From Ashinkailepas kermadecensis (lineage: Eukaryota > Arthropoda > Thecostraca > Neolepadidae), in NCBI GenBank assembly GCA_034440615.1, contig JAOTOM010005096.1:607501-671500 (forward strand): a DNA stretch of 64,000 nucleotides, read 5' to 3'. Under the pieces are notes generated by a model. It did not search any database, was not told the DNA's origin, and worked only from the letters and a program-made list of their open reading frames with translations. Below, one piece after another: positions 1-11,796 of this stretch. The translations under genes and the position numbers were made by a program. Positions within the stretch are counted from its first letter, which is position 1, and each line of letters begins with the position of its first letter.

Positions 1-2076
1 GGGCGGAGGTCGCCACCGCTGACCGGCCGTGGGTCACTGCCGGCCACACACACTCATTCCAGGGGCGAAGGTCGCCACCGCTGACCGGCCGTGGGTCTGT
101 CACTGCCGGCCACACACACTCATTCCAGGGGCGGAGGTCGCCACCGCTGACCGGCCGTGGGTCTGTCACTGCCGGCCACACACACTCATTCCAGGGGCGG
201 AGGTCGCCACCGCTGACCGGCCATGGGTCTGTCACTGCCGGCCACACACACTCATTCCAGGGGCGGAGGTCGCCACCGCTGACCGGCCGTGGGTCACTGC
301 CGGCCACACACACTCATTCCAGGGGCGGAGGTCGCCACCGCTGACCGGCCGTGGGTCACTGCTGGCCACACACACACTCATTCCAGGGGCGGAGGTCGCC
401 ACCGCTGACCGGCCGTGGGTCTGTCACTGCCGGCCACACACACACTCATTCCAGGGGGCGGAGGTCGCCACCGCTGACCGGCCGTGGGTCACTGCCGGCC
501 ACACACACACACTCATTCCAGGGGCGGAGGTCGCCACCGCCGACCGGCCGTGGGTCTGTCACTGCCGGCCACACACACACTCATTCCAGGGGCGGAGGTC
601 GCCACCGCTGACCGGCCGTGGGTCTGTCACTGCCGGCCACACACACACACTCATTCCAGGGGCGGAGGTCGCCACCGCCGACCGGCCGTGGGTCTGTCAC
701 TGCCGGCCACACCACACACTCATTCAGGGGCGGAGGTCGCCACCGCTGACCGGTCGTGGGTCTGCCGGCCACACACACACTCATTCCAGGGGCGGAGGTC
801 GCCACCGCCGACCGGCGTGGGTCTGTACTGCCGGCCACCACACTCATTCCAGGGGCGGAGGTCGCCACCGCTGACCGGCGTGGGTCTGTCACTGCCGGCC
901 ACACAACACTCATTCCAGGGGCGGGGTCGCCACCGCTGACCGGCCGTGGGTCTGTCACTGCCGGCCACACACCACTCATTCCAGGGGCGGAGGTCGCCAC
1001 CGCTGACCGGCCGTGGGTCTGTCACTGCCGGCCACACACACTCATTCCAGGGGCGGAGGTCGCCACCGCTGACCGGCCTGGGTCTGTCACTGCCGGCCAC
1101 ACACACTCATTCAGGGGCGGAGGTCGCCACCGCTGACCGGCCGTGGGTCACTGCCGGCCACACACACTCATTCAGGGGCGGAGGTCGCCACCGCTGACCG
1201 GCCGTGGGTCACTGCCGGCCACACACACACTCATTCCAGGGGGCAGAGGTCGCCACCGCCAACCGGCCGTGGGTCTGTCACTGCCGGCCACACACACACT
1301 CATTCCAGGGGGCGGAGGTCGCCACCGCTGACCGGCCGTGGGTCACTGCCGGCCACACACACACACTCATTCCAGGGGCGAAGGTCGCCGCCGCTGACCG
1401 GCCGTGGGTCTGTCACTGCCGGCCACACACACACTCATTCCAGGGGCGGAGGTCGCCACCGCTGACCGGCCGTGGGTCTGTCACTGCCGGCCACACACAC
1501 ACTCATTCCAGGGGCGGAGGTCGCCACCGCCGACCGGCCGTGGGTCACTGCCGGCCACACACACACTCATTCCAGGGGGCGGAGGTCGCCACCGCTGACC
1601 GGCCGTGGGTCTGTCACTGCCGACCACACACACACACTCATTCCAGGGGCGGAGGTCGCCACCGCTGACCGGCCGTGGGTCTGTCACTGCCGGCCACACA
1701 CACACACTCATTCCAGGGGGCGGAGGTCGCCACCGCCAACCGGCCGTGGGTCACTGCCGGCCACACACACACTCATTCCAGGGGGCGGAGGTCGCCACCG
1801 CTGACCGGCCGTGGGTCTGTCACTGCCGGCCACACACACACTCATTCCAGGGGGCGGAGGTCGCCACCGCCAACCGGCCGTGGGTCTGTCACTGCCGGCC
1901 ACACATACACACTCATTCCAGGGGGCGGAGGTCGCCACCGCCAACCGGCCGTGGGTCTGTCACTGCCGGCCACACACACACTCATTCCAGGGGGCGGAGG
2001 TCGCCACCGCCAACCGGCCGTGGGTCACTGCCGGCCACACACACACTCATTCCAGGGGGCGGAGGTCGCCACCGCT
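1..2076. repeat. GC-rich minisatellite, 64-70 bp unit, about 31 copies, open at the left edge
   Basis: Tandem array of a unit reading roughly GACCGGCCGTGGGTC, an optional TGTC, ACTGCCGGCC, a short (AC)n run, CTCATTCC, AGGGGCGG, AGGTCGCCACCGCT. Length varies because the CA run has 3-6 dinucleotides and the TGTC is present or absent. Early copies have AGGGGCGG, later ones often AGGGGGCGG, and GCTGACC alternates with GCCAACC or GCCGACC, so variants are interspersed along the array. All the overlapping open frames here on both strands (up to 281 codons) come from the stop-free repeat. The array is cut by the window start, so its full length is unknown. Confidence 0.97.
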
Positions 2077-2106
2077 GACAGCCATGCCAACTGGGAATAT
2101 ATATCC

Positions 2107-2460
2107 CCGCCGGCGACCGACATCCCACTGGTGACCGACATCCCCACGGTGACGGACATCCCCACTGGTAGTAAACATGAACATCCCTACTAGTGACCGA
2201 TATCTCCACGGTGACGGACATCCCCACTGGTGGTAAACATAAACATCCCTACTGGTGACCGATATCTCCACGGTGACGGACATCCCCACTGGTGGTAAAC
2301 ATAAACATCCCGACTGGTGACCGATATCTCCACGGTGATGGACGTCCCCACTGGTGGTAAACAAACATCCCCACTGGTATAGCTTGAATTATCGCTGATG
2401 ACGACATCGACACCAATGACCCACATCCCCGCCGGTGACCCACATCCCCACCGGTGACCG
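2107..2460. repeat. 62-bp satellite (four units) with degenerate 3' end
   Basis: GTGACCGA begins units at 2131, 2193, 2255 and 2317, an exact 62-bp period. Each unit contains sub-repeats of the type GGTGACGGACATCCCCACTG, suggesting growth from a ~20-bp ancestor. From about 2380 the phase is lost, but GACCCACATCCCC copies continue to 2460. Open frames on the minus strand here are repeat artefacts. Confidence 0.93.
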
Positions 2461-3830
2461 ACACCCTGGGGCTGACAGGTCAAGACGTCGAGAGATCAGG
2501 TATCCATAGCGGTAGATTCAGCAGATCCAGAGCTGGTCCAAACCGCCGGACCGTGGCGACGCGGTTGTCCATCCTCTCGCTGTCAGTGGGTCATCTGGCC
2601 ATGCGTTCATCGTGTGCACATCCTCGGCCACACGTGTCCCGTCAGGCGGGTCGGCCACCTGCCCTGACCAGTCTGGTCTCAACGGGCGGGACTGGTGCGG
2701 CGGGGGAGGCGGTTTGCACCGACACACTTATCGCGACGTCACTTCTCACGTGTTCGTCTGTGGCGGTCTGGAATGCCGCCGGCTTAAAAGGCACTTTGCG
2801 GTGTTTGTTTAGTCGGCGGCGCGGGTCACACCTCCGGCACACGCCGTCGGCACCCGCAGCTGCCTGCCGCCGCATCTGTCGTCGCCGCGCGTGTGACATC
2901 ACACGCCGAAAACGACAGCCCACTCGGCGTGTGTGACGTCATCCGCTGGTGGTGGAGCACGTGCGGCAAGCGCACGAGAGACGTCACACCCGTGGACCGA
3001 TGCAGGACGGACGGGTCACGGACGGCCGCCACCCGTAGCCGTCGTGACCTGTTGATTGTCGTGGTCCGTGTGTTCTGGGCGGGCCGCGCCGCCTGCACGT
3101 GTAGCGCGTCACCTGTAGATCGCGATAAAGACGAGCTGGGCGTGCACACGAGCCCGATGCTGGGCCGATGGGCACGCGGCCCCGCCCGGCGCCGCCGGCT
3201 GCGGTCGGAGGTGTAGGCCGGCCAAACATCCGGCCGTGCTGGCCGGCCGCCGGCCGTTATGACTCTGTTTGGGCGGACGGCCAGGGTGCCGCTCCGCGTC
3301 GCCCCGGGCTGCGTCGCTCCGCGCCGCTCCGCCCGCTTAATGACACAATCATTCTCGGCGTATCGGCCAATCGCCGGACGGCGGCGGCCGCCCGCCGCCC
3401 GTCGCCCGCGCCGCGCAGATGAGACCGGGTGCGCCGCAGCAGACGGCGACGGCTCGGCGACGCCGCCCGGCCCGCCTCGGCGGCGACGGGAGGTGTGAAC
3501 CGGCGTGTGCAACCGCGGCCACTAATGGACGGGCTGTGGCGACGGGCTGTGGCGACCGGCGCGACCGGCTAATTAAACACCGGCGGTGGTACGAGGCGGG
3601 CGGGACGAACGTGCCCACGGTAAACGGCGCGCAAAAACCACGCAACGGCCGCAATCCCGGAACACGAGCCATTGTCAGAGGCGGGTCTGCCTGCCGTCCG
3701 ACGGCCAGCCCACATCCTGCTCCTCTTGGCACGGCACCAGCGCCGGCGCCCCCGGAAAGCGCCGTCCATGTAGCAATTTATCTCGTCCCCCGTCCGTGAA
3801 CGGCCGGCGTTTGCCGACCATTCTTCTTCT
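2461..3830. other. GC-rich, CpG-dense island without recognisable gene
   Basis: Non-repetitive, CpG-rich stretch with many CGGCCG and GCCGCC runs. It includes short AT-containing islands such as GCTAATTAAAC (about 3568-3578), which fits a homeodomain-type core. Several open frames over 80 codons overlap on both strands, as expected in stop-poor GC-rich DNA. None shows a domain I recognise or a consistent splice structure. It could be a promoter-type CpG island or a conserved regulatory block. Confidence 0.5.
2891..2942. promoter_or_regulatory. Near-palindrome with a CRE (TGACGTCA)
   Basis: TGACATCACACGCCG on the left is matched in inverted orientation by CGGCGTGTGTGACGTCA on the right, around a spacer of about 16 bases. 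The right arm ends in a perfect CRE/ATF octamer TGACGTCA at 2934-2941; the left arm carries the one-base variant TGACATCA. CREB/ATF binding is inferred from the motif only. Confidence 0.4.
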
Positions 3831-3861
3831 ATGACAACTGAACAGCTTTTCAGGCGGCGCC

Positions 3862-4130
3862 GCCACTCCAGCCCACCACTCCGACCTGTCACTTCAGACT
3901 ACCACTCCGACCTGCCACTCCAACCTGCCACTCCAGCCCACCACACTGATCCGTCACTTCAGACTACCACTCCGACCTGCCACTCCGACCTGCCACTCCA
4001 TCCCACCACTCCGACCTGTCACTTCAAACTACCACTCCGACCTGCCACTCCAACCTGCCACTCCGACCTGCCACTCCAACCCACCACTCCGACCTACCAC
4101 TCCAGTGTATCACCGCAGCCCATCGCTCAA
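3862..4130. repeat. 13-bp minisatellite (CCACTCCGACCTG-type)
   Basis: Repeated 13-mers of the form CCACTCC(G/A)ACCTG, with CCCACCACTCC and ACTTCAGACTA variants, run through this stretch. It directly follows the GC island and precedes a second, different array. Confidence 0.85.
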
Positions 4131-4140
4131 GCCCACCCTT

Positions 4141-4330
4141 GCAATCTAACTATATCACTTCTGCCCACCACTACAAACTAACTATATCACTTCCGCCCAC
4201 CACTACGAGCTAACTGCATCACTTCTGCCCACCACTACAAGCTAACTATATCACTCCAGCGGATGAAGTGCAGTAGTAGTCGGAGTCCAGCCACGCACTA
4301 CAAACTAACTATACCACTCCTGTCCCCCAC
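4141..4330. repeat. 32-bp tandem repeat
   Basis: Units of the form CTAACTATATCACTTC plus TGCCCACCACTACAAA repeat at 32 bp for about four copies. Later copies are degenerate and interrupted around 4262-4296. The CCCACCACT core is shared with the 13-bp array just upstream, suggesting a common origin. Confidence 0.8.
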
Positions 4331-5290
4331 ACACCCACTTCAATCCATCACTCCAGCGTGGACTGATCCAACCTGATCCAAAACCAGCGCAGCCAAACCC
4401 CAATTGCCCAACCCGATCCCTCCCAGCCCAACCCCAGTGAATTCACCTTACCCCAACCTAACACAGCCAACCCTATCCCACCCCAACAAATTCGACTCAA
4501 GTGATACGGCCAGATCCGCATCGCCCCGACCCGAATTTATCTAACGTAATCCTGATTTTACCCCAAAGTTTCCGCCTAACCGAGCCCAAGCGCAAACACA
4601 AGGATAACATAAAAACCGATCATATTATCCGACCCGAACAAACTGCACAACCCAGCTTTATTTAAGGTTGGACTTTGTACCTATTACCTGAGGGTAATTT
4701 AATCGAACGATTTCCATTTTCAACACCGTTTTTTCATCACTTCCTATCCTCTACACTGGGCGTGGTGTCATTTGAAAACATTCGTCCTCTTTCTCTGACC
4801 ATCTTTTGGGGAGGACGTTCTCTTGTGAAATGTCAGAGATCCTCCATTTGTTCGCCAATATGAGCCCTTCGGTCAGAAGGGACGTCGTTGGTGCCCGTCC
4901 TGGTCTTGCCTAACCTGATACTACCAATCCTTTGATACCCGGATTCCTTTCCCGCCTGAGCTCTTGTCAGACAATCTGCTGTCAGCACGATTATTAATCC
5001 GAGGTGCCGCTGTTTATTATTTTGAATTTAGCCCTCCGTTGTTACCCCTCCACAAATGTTTTTGAGCCGCACAGCCAATATATGCATTCCTCGGTCAGTT
5101 TCGCAAAATGTCAACCGTGTCTTCATTCCCAACAGCATTCAGCTGGTGCGATTGTTTGGCTACCATGACAAACAGCAAAAACATTGCAAAATTTGTGCAT
5201 TTCACAATTACGATCTTTATTACCACGACATTAACACCGTACCTTCTTTAGCTTCGATCCTTCCCATGAGTGCACTTCTATCCAATTACT
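4331..5290. other. C/A-rich then AT-rich DNA, no feature recognised
   Basis: 4350-4650 is compositionally biased (CCCAACC and CCAACC runs, few G). The rest is ordinary AT-rich sequence. I see no gene, RNA or repeat boundary here. Confidence 0.5.
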
Positions 5291-5859
5291 GCAGGAGCAG
5301 GAGGCGGGCAGGTGATATGGTCACCTGTGCGCCAACTATCGCCTCAATCAGTGCGGCGGGCGTGGCACGCGTGCGTGCCGAGTTTGCACGGCGCCAAATG
5401 ATCTGGCGCGCCGTGTCACTGCCGGATAATTGGCCGGACGGGCGCGGGGAGGGGACGGGTGTGCAGTGGCCGCAGACGGAGGTCACGTCGGCTCGTCACG
5501 CCGGCTCCTGCATGCACATGAGAGCGTCAATCTGCCGTGGCGGCGGCGGCGGCGGCCGCGGCCGGGCGGGCCTCGCTCCGTGTCACATAAATATTAATGC
5601 CGGCCGGTGGGTCGTGCGCCGGCCGCCCGGCCGCCCGGCCGTCCAGCCGCTCCCAGGACGGCCTCGGTTTATGGCCGCCACCGCGACTGTCGGCGGCGCC
5701 GCCGCTGCCGCGCTGGCCGACCCCTGTCGCCACTCGGCCAACCCCAGGCGCCTCCTCGACCGCACCGGCCCGCCGCCCCCGCTGCCCCCGCCACAGCAGG
5801 CGCCACGCGGACAGCACCTGGCGCCACCGAACGAATCTGGCACGGGACGGCTCGATTGA
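5056..5859 (+). CDS. Unrecognised 267-codon open frame (doubtful)
   Basis: One of the few long frames in the window that is not made of tandem repeats. The first ~80 codons lie in AT-rich DNA; the remainder crosses a CpG-rich island and becomes Gly/Arg/Pro/Ala-rich, with a run of Gly near residues 160-170 and a Pro-rich tail. I recognise no domain. The sharp change of composition inside the frame, the absence of a family match and overlapping GC-driven frames on both strands argue that it is chance. The island itself (5290-5860) may be the real feature. An unspliced lineage-specific gene cannot be excluded. Confidence 0.12.
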   Translation: MFLSRTANICIPRSVSQNVNRVFIPNSIQLVRLFGYHDKQQKHCKICAFHNYDLYYHDINTVPSLASILPMSALLSNYCRSRRRAGDMVTCAPTIASISAAGVARVRAEFARRQMIWRAVSLPDNWPDGRGEGTGVQWPQTEVTSARHAGSCMHMRASICRGGGGGGRGRAGLAPCHININAGRWVVRRPPGRPAVQPLPGRPRFMAATATVGGAAAAALADPCRHSANPRRLLDRTGPPPPLPPPQQAPRGQHLAPPNESGTGRLD

Positions 5860-5860
5860 A
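5290..5860. other. GC/CpG-rich island
   Basis: Sharp rise in GC, with CGGCGGCGGC and CCGGCCGCCC runs, and a short AT pocket ACATAAATATTAATG at about 5585-5599 inside it. This resembles the other islands in the window (2461-3830, 6240-6720, 7270-8110, 13230-13800). Confidence 0.5.
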
Positions 5861-6240
5861 TCTGTGGAGTCTTGTGCCCAAACAATCCCTGCTCAGCAAA
5901 TTGTGCTGGTTGTCATAGGACGTGGCGAAGGGCGAGGGACATGCTTACCGAACTTGTTGACTTTGATCTTGTACGTGTGTCGTTGCGTGGTCTAAATCCT
6001 ATAAATCCACCTCTATAAATCAACCAAAAAACTGTGCTGCACTCCTCCATACAAATTTAATCATGGCGACGCTTTTAGTTCAGAGTGCTGTTCTGCATTG
6101 TTAAGTGACGTAAAGTCCAAATAACTTCACCTGCATCACTTATATTCAGTTGTAGGAAGACGGAAAAATATCCCGTAGCATTCATTCACAGCTAATATAA
6201 CGTGAACGGCAGGCCACTTTCGTTTTCGGAGGGATACCGT
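5861..6240. other. AT-rich spacer, nothing recognised
   Basis: Ordinary AT-rich DNA between two GC islands. No repeat, RNA gene or convincing exon seen. Confidence 0.5.
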
Positions 6241-6720
6241 TTCCCGGCATCTCCTGTCGCGGAAATGGGATTCGCCACACTGATCCTCGACGCACGCCGA
6301 ACGCGCTTGACCCCCGGCGCCAACACACCGGTCAGCGCCACCTGCTGACCCCGCGCTGACCTGCGCCCGCGGCGCCGTGATCAGAGGGACCGCCGGCCGG
6401 CCGGCGACCGCCAGGCGGCGACACGCGACACCGGCGCCTTTGAAAGCGCCGCCCGGCCGGCGCGGCCCGGCGTCGCCGTCCGCCGTCCGGTGATGCCGAC
6501 CGATAGCGGCGCGGCCGCGGCGGCCGGCCGCGCCGCCGCCGCCTGCAAGCGTGCGTCCCGTCTGCAGTGCCATGCCTCAGATGTCGCCGATGGGCGGCAC
6601 GGCGCGCGGCCGGATCTCGCGGCTGCAGGCGGCGCGACCGTCAGTTCGGCCGCTTTAATGAGGAATAATGCGGGTGGAGTGATCGGGGGTCGTATTTACT
6701 GGCCGGAGTCATGCGGCGAC
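6240..6720. other. GC/CpG-rich island
   Basis: CGCC/GGCGCC-dense segment with CCGGCCGGCCGG runs around 6390-6410 and an alanine-type GCC-rich core near 6510-6545. Open frames on both strands (145 and 99 codons) overlap here and look composition-driven. Confidence 0.45.
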
Positions 6721-7270
6721 GCAGAGGCGCTCGTGTCACCGTCGTGCACCGTGCACGGGACATGTGTGTACCGTGCAGCCGCTGAGTGAGCCGCTGGTCA
6801 GTTTGCTACCGGAGGGGGGGCAGGGGAGTATTGCTGTTGTGGCTGGAGGGATACCGCCACCCGACCAAATACATGATTGAGAACAGGCCTCCGGGACACC
6901 CGCTGCAGCCATAGCATGTGGTAACCTGCTGCAGGTCATCATTTGACGACGTGTCACTGGCCGACATCCGACGTCCTGTCACAGCCAAACATCTGCTAAT
7001 CAACCGCAATCCAGCATCCAACAAGCTGTCACTTTCCTTGCCGTACGACTCCACACGGTGCATTTTCTCTCGTCCGTAACTATGTGATAAATCACATTGG
7101 AACAGCGTCTCCAGCGCCCTACCCTCAACACGGGTGACGAAATTAGCAAGTGATTGACAGCCGCGGTGTAATTATGCAATCGGGCCGCGATCCGACTCTT
7201 CAGTAGGAGGGCTACATTGCTGTATGTTAAGAGCAGCAGACGTCCGCGATAAAGCCGTCTGGGCCGTGAC
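6721..7270. other. Mixed-composition spacer, nothing recognised
   Basis: Non-repetitive sequence between two GC islands. No domain-bearing frame, tRNA fold or repeat noticed. Confidence 0.45.
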
Positions 7271-8110
7271 GCTGCTGTGTCGGTCGGCTCGCCACTGAAA
7301 TTCAGTGGATGTCGGGCGCAGCGACAAGTGCGACCGGCGCGACTTCCAGCCCGTCGACGCCGTATACGGAGTCGGTCGATTTGTTGCCGGTTGTCGAGTG
7401 GGCGGTGCGGGCGACGGCGCCGCGTCTGACGCACGCGCGACCGGGCCGCCGGCGACGGCGGGCGACGTGTTCTCACGGCCGGCGGCCGCCGCTGTCAGCG
7501 CTAACCCAATAGCGGCGGCGACGACGAGAGCCAGCCTATTGGCTTTCCGACGGCGGCGCCGGTGGGTCGCGCTGGCGCCACCGGCCGCATTAGACGCCGA
7601 CAAAAACCCGATAGTGCGGCAAAAAGGCGGCCACCGCCGCCGCCGCCGTAGCCGATCGGCGCGCCCTCGCCGATGGCCTCACGACATCGGTTCCCACGGG
7701 CGGCGGCGGCGACGACGCGTCCGGTGCTGGCCGGCGGCCGACGGTCGCCGCCGGCGTCTGTCCGTCAGACGCGGAAGGGGCCGCCGCACGCTCCCGTGGC
7801 CGTGTTGAGCCGCGGCCGTCGGCGGAACGGTCCGACACGATGCCGCCGGCGCGTCGTAAACAACCGGCGTCCGCCGCCGCGCCTGCAGCCGGCGCCGCAG
7901 CCGCGCCCGCGGCCCGCACGGCCGCCGACGTGTCTCTATTATCCCGGCCGTGTTTGTGTTTGCGAGAGTTGCCATCCATCGCGGCGCGCCGACTATCCCG
8001 CCGCCGCGCCGCCATCGCCGACGCCGCCGCCGCCGCGCGCGCGCCAACCGCCTAAATCACCACTTCTTTAGCGCCGCCGCGGTCGCGCCCCGGCAAAAAG
8101 CCGCCGCAAA
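7270..8110. other. Very GC-rich island with imperfect GCC/CGG triplet runs
   Basis: Extended (GCC)n- and (CGG)n-like sequence gives overlapping frames of 120-170 codons in at least four frames, encoding Arg-, Ala- and Pro-rich low-complexity peptides. Because several frames are open at once, none is preferred. The stretch ends abruptly at AT-containing DNA near 8110. Confidence 0.5.
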
Positions 8111-8349
8111 ACCCCCCATAGGCCAACACAAATCATACATTGATACAAATTGCTGTATACCCTGGCTAAGTGGATAATTTATCCGCGCTGACGGCTAGAT
8201 AGCGCCGCCTGGCCGATGTACGTAAACAAAAATAGAGGTACCGCGCCGGGCTTTTAGCTCGTGTAAGCAGCTGGGCGGGCGTGATTGACAGCTATAACTC
8301 AGCGGTCGCGGCACGCCCTGTGTGTGTGTGGGTGCCGCCAGGCCGTGCT
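8111..8349. other. Spacer before the split minisatellite
   Basis: Short unique sequence with no recognised feature. Confidence 0.4.
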
Positions 8350-8766
8350 GTTCTGCTCCGCCACCTCTCCCTGTCACAGCCGACGGCCCTCTGCTGGGGG
8401 TGGGCCTCTGCCTGTCGCCACCTCTTCCTGTCACAGCCGACGGCCCTCTACTGATGGGGGTGTGCCTCTGCCTGTCGTCACCTCTTCCTGTCACAGCCGG
8501 CGGACCCCCTCTACTGATGGGACGCTGCCTGCCGCCACCTCTACCTACCACAGCCGACGGCCCTCTGCTGGGGGCGTGCCTCTGCCTGTCGCCACCTCTT
8601 CCTGTCACAGCCGGCGGCCCTCTACTGATGGGGGTGTGCCTCTGCCTGTCGTCACCTCTTCCTGTCACAGCCGGCGGACCCCCTCTACTGATGGGACGCT
8701 GCCTGCCGCCACCTCTACCTATCACAGCTGGCGGCCCTCTGCTGGGGGTGTGCCTCCGCCTGTCAC
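8350..8766. repeat. ~57-bp minisatellite, left part (split by a transposon)
   Basis: Units contain CACCTCT(T/C)CCTGTCACAG, CCGGCGGCCCTCTGCTG and GGGGTGTGCCTCTGCCTGTC. Exactly the same unit resumes at 11797. Removing the element at 8767-11796 and one copy of CCTGTCAC rejoins the repeat in phase, so this and the right part are one array. Confidence 0.96.
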
Positions 8767-9328
8767 CAGACTTGTGCTCGACTCGAGTTGAATCAAGAAT
8801 CGACTCATGAATCAATCGTTTTTGGATGAGTCGAGAGTTGAATCGATTCTTTTCCACAAAACATATTTTGAGTCGTGAGTTGAATCACATCTTTCTAAAA
8901 AATAAATGAGTTGAATCATGAGTCAATCATTTGAATTACAATGAGTCATTTGAGTCTTGTGACTCAAATGCATGTTATGAACAAATAATATGAAGCATGT
9001 ATCTGTGTGAATATTATGTAATGACACAAAGTAGGGAGTAAAAACACAGCATAATTATTCATGCGTAGCAATACAATTGTCAACTTCTAATCTGCCAGTG
9101 AGTAAAGAATGAAGGGTACCAGTACTGAAGTTATTTACCAAAAACCAATTACAATAACTATAAATAATTATTAATGTTAAGCTTGGTATCCACAACCAGT
9201 ATCATGCACGAGTCAATCCTAGTACCAGGAGTACAACACATAAATGGGTTGTAATTGTCAAAAAGAATATGGAACCGACATTGTCCTGCACTGGAATTGG
9301 CATTTGCACTGAATAAAATTCCGTTGGC

Positions 9329-9386
9329 TTGTTATTTGTCACCTGCGCGTCTGATATCATATCAGACGTGCGTGTGACAAATAACA
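9329..9386. repeat. 58-bp near-perfect inverted repeat (hairpin)
   Basis: TTGTTATTTGTCAC at the left is matched by GTGACAAATAACAA at the right, with GCGTCTGATAT/ATATCAGACG completing the arms and essentially no loop. It lies inside the hAT-like element and may be a nested foldback or the joined ends of a small element. Confidence 0.8.
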
Positions 9387-11428
9387 AACAAAGGTACCTT
9401 TACTAGAAGGTAGATGGAAGTTTTCTTTCAAGCCTGCATGACGTCATCCGAAGTTTTGTAAAAAATATATGGTATCAATTTGTGTAATCTGGTTCATTTG
9501 GTATCAATTTGGCTGCAGATTACTTTTTTCTCCTATATATGAAGGAAATGTGTACTGGATATAACATATTTTAACCAGTTTATATATGTCTTCTGTAATA
9601 TCCTAAAACGTAGTCTGGAATACAAGCATGATCTTTTTTTTTGTGGACAAATAGCATTGTTCTTGTTATAGCAACACATGTTCAACTTTATTGATGAAAA
9701 TATCAAGTATTTTGGAATGCGTGGCATTATGTAGGTTTTGTTCCGGTGATTTGAGCACGATTGCTCGAAGTCCTGACCTGTGTAATTTAAGCAATGTCTC
9801 AAACTTATATATATAGAGGAGAGGTTATCATGAGACTGAGAGAACAAGTGAGTGACGCCTATATTGAGGTTGATTCTTTCCATCGACAATTACAGGATTT
9901 GTGTATAAATGGCACACATTATTTATCAAAATGTTGTTTTTCTGGTGTTTTCTAATGTGATTTCAACGAATTTGACTAATTCATTTGGAAAATGAAAAAT
10001 TCCCAAGATATAAGCACTTCAAGTTCAAGTATTTCTATCTAATAAATCGGTCGAAGAAAATAATTTAACTACGGGTCTTCTCCCTCTATATTGTTCCTGA
10101 GACCACTTGACCTGGGAGCAAAAATCCGCTGTAAAACCACCTATTGTATAGGTAACTTCAGTAACAATACCTATGAAACTTCCCGAAATTTAGTAAATAT
10201 CCTTACTAAACACACTTCCCTTCTTAGTAAATATACATACTAAACCTTCGAGGATGTATTGGACAGCTGTGGCCAAGGCCTATCGAGTCAAGGCTGTGCC
10301 CAAGGCGATATATACCTAATATATACCGAATATATGCCGAATTTATACCGAATTAAGGCAGAAACATACGGTTTTCGATGTCAAAGAGTATTACATTGAG
10401 TGCATGAAGTGTTGAACTTCTTCTTTATCACGTCTATGACACACCAGGTACGGATGATTATACGCGATGTGCTATATTTGTAGAGTGAAGATTTTGATTG
10501 TTTATTTCTTTGCCAACTGAAAAGTTATCATTTGCAGGGAAAATGAGTGGTCGCATCGTCATTTTTTACGTTAAAATACCATGCATTCAAAATAAAAATT
10601 CCAAAGAATCAAAATTTACCTTGATCTCCAATTATACCCAAAGTTTTAGCAAAAATAATATATTCAACAGATCAAGATGTTTCAATGTTAGAGCATCTTC
10701 GTTGGCGTCTAAATAAATACTAATTCCCTTCTTTAATTAGACACAGATGCGCAGACGTCAAACGTCTACGCATAGACGTTTGATGCGTAGACATCAAACT
10801 GTCTGTCGAATAAATCATCTTTGCCATAACTGTTTTCACGTCACATATATGGGAAGAGGGGGGATATCTGAACACGTTCTGTTTTCTGAACACCTACCTT
10901 TGGTCGTCTCCCACATCATGTTCAGTGCATAAATAGCAAAAAGATGGCGGTATTCATAAATGATGGACCTGTCGCTACCAAAACATGAAAGTCTGATCAC
11001 ATAATTCTACCCATACTTTGTGTACAGAGGTTGCAAAGTTCACAGGAACCATTGTAGGCTTCGAAGAGCAGTTGACTTTAGGAAACCATAAGGAAGTGAC
11101 TTCCAATTTTTTTGCAATTACACCAGCATTTTTTAGTGCTACTAATAGCTTGTACCACAACAGCTACAGTGAGGTAATCCTGAACAACAACATTTTCATG
11201 TTCAGGATACGGCACACCGCTATAAAATAATCATCTGTTTTAATGTTGCTCTTTGCAAGTGGTTAGAGGACTTTCATTGAAAGAAACTGTTTGAATGGGG
11301 ATAGCTTGTTCATTTTTTTGTTCAGTAAACACAGTACAATTACTGGTTCAGCCATACAGAAGCAGCAGTAGAGCTATTTCTTGCATAATGCATAAAGTGT
11401 TCAGGACCCCCCCCTCTTCCCCTATGTA

Positions 11429-11446
11429 ATATATATATATATTATT

Positions 11447-11481
<35 letters not shown>

Positions 11482-11522
11482 ATTATATATATTATATTTT
11501 ATATGTATATATATATATATAT
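11429..11522. repeat. AT/ATT microsatellite
   Basis: (AT)n, then (ATT)n, then (AT)n with short interruptions, inside the hAT-like element. Confidence 0.95.
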
Positions 11523-11796
11523 AGTGTGTGGGCAGTGCACACCAAATCATATGGTTTATGAGTCTGATACCATTGAGTCGGATCTTGTGTCGTAAAACCA
11601 ATAACATTGAGTCGGATCTGAATCGATTCAAATTGATGTTTGAGTTGTGAGTTGAATCGGATCTCTGTAGCTCTGAGTCTGATTTGAGTCGAATCAAATA
11701 ATTTTGACCTGCTGTGAATCATGAGTTGAATCGGATCTCAAGATCTATGAGTCAAATGTGAGCCGATTAAAAAAATTTGAGTCGAGCACAAGTCTG

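Larger units (their letters stand above)
8767..11796. mobile_element. hAT-like DNA transposon, 3,030 bp, non-autonomous or decayed, with perfect 18-bp TIRs and 8-bp TSD
   Basis: The left end CAGACTTGTGCTCGACTC (8767-8784) is the exact inverted complement of the right end (11779-11796). The element is flanked by the 8-bp direct repeat CCTGTCAC at 8759-8766 and 11797-11804. An 8-bp TSD with TIRs starting CAG is the hallmark of the hAT superfamily. Inside both ends are many copies of GAGTTGAATC, GAGTCGAATC and GACTCATGA-type motifs (8785-8960 and 11565-11778), likely subterminal transposase-binding repeats. No open frame inside resembles a transposase (the longest is about 118 codons), so the copy is non-autonomous or dead. 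It carries a hairpin (9329-9386) and an AT-type microsatellite (11429-11522). Confidence 0.92.
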
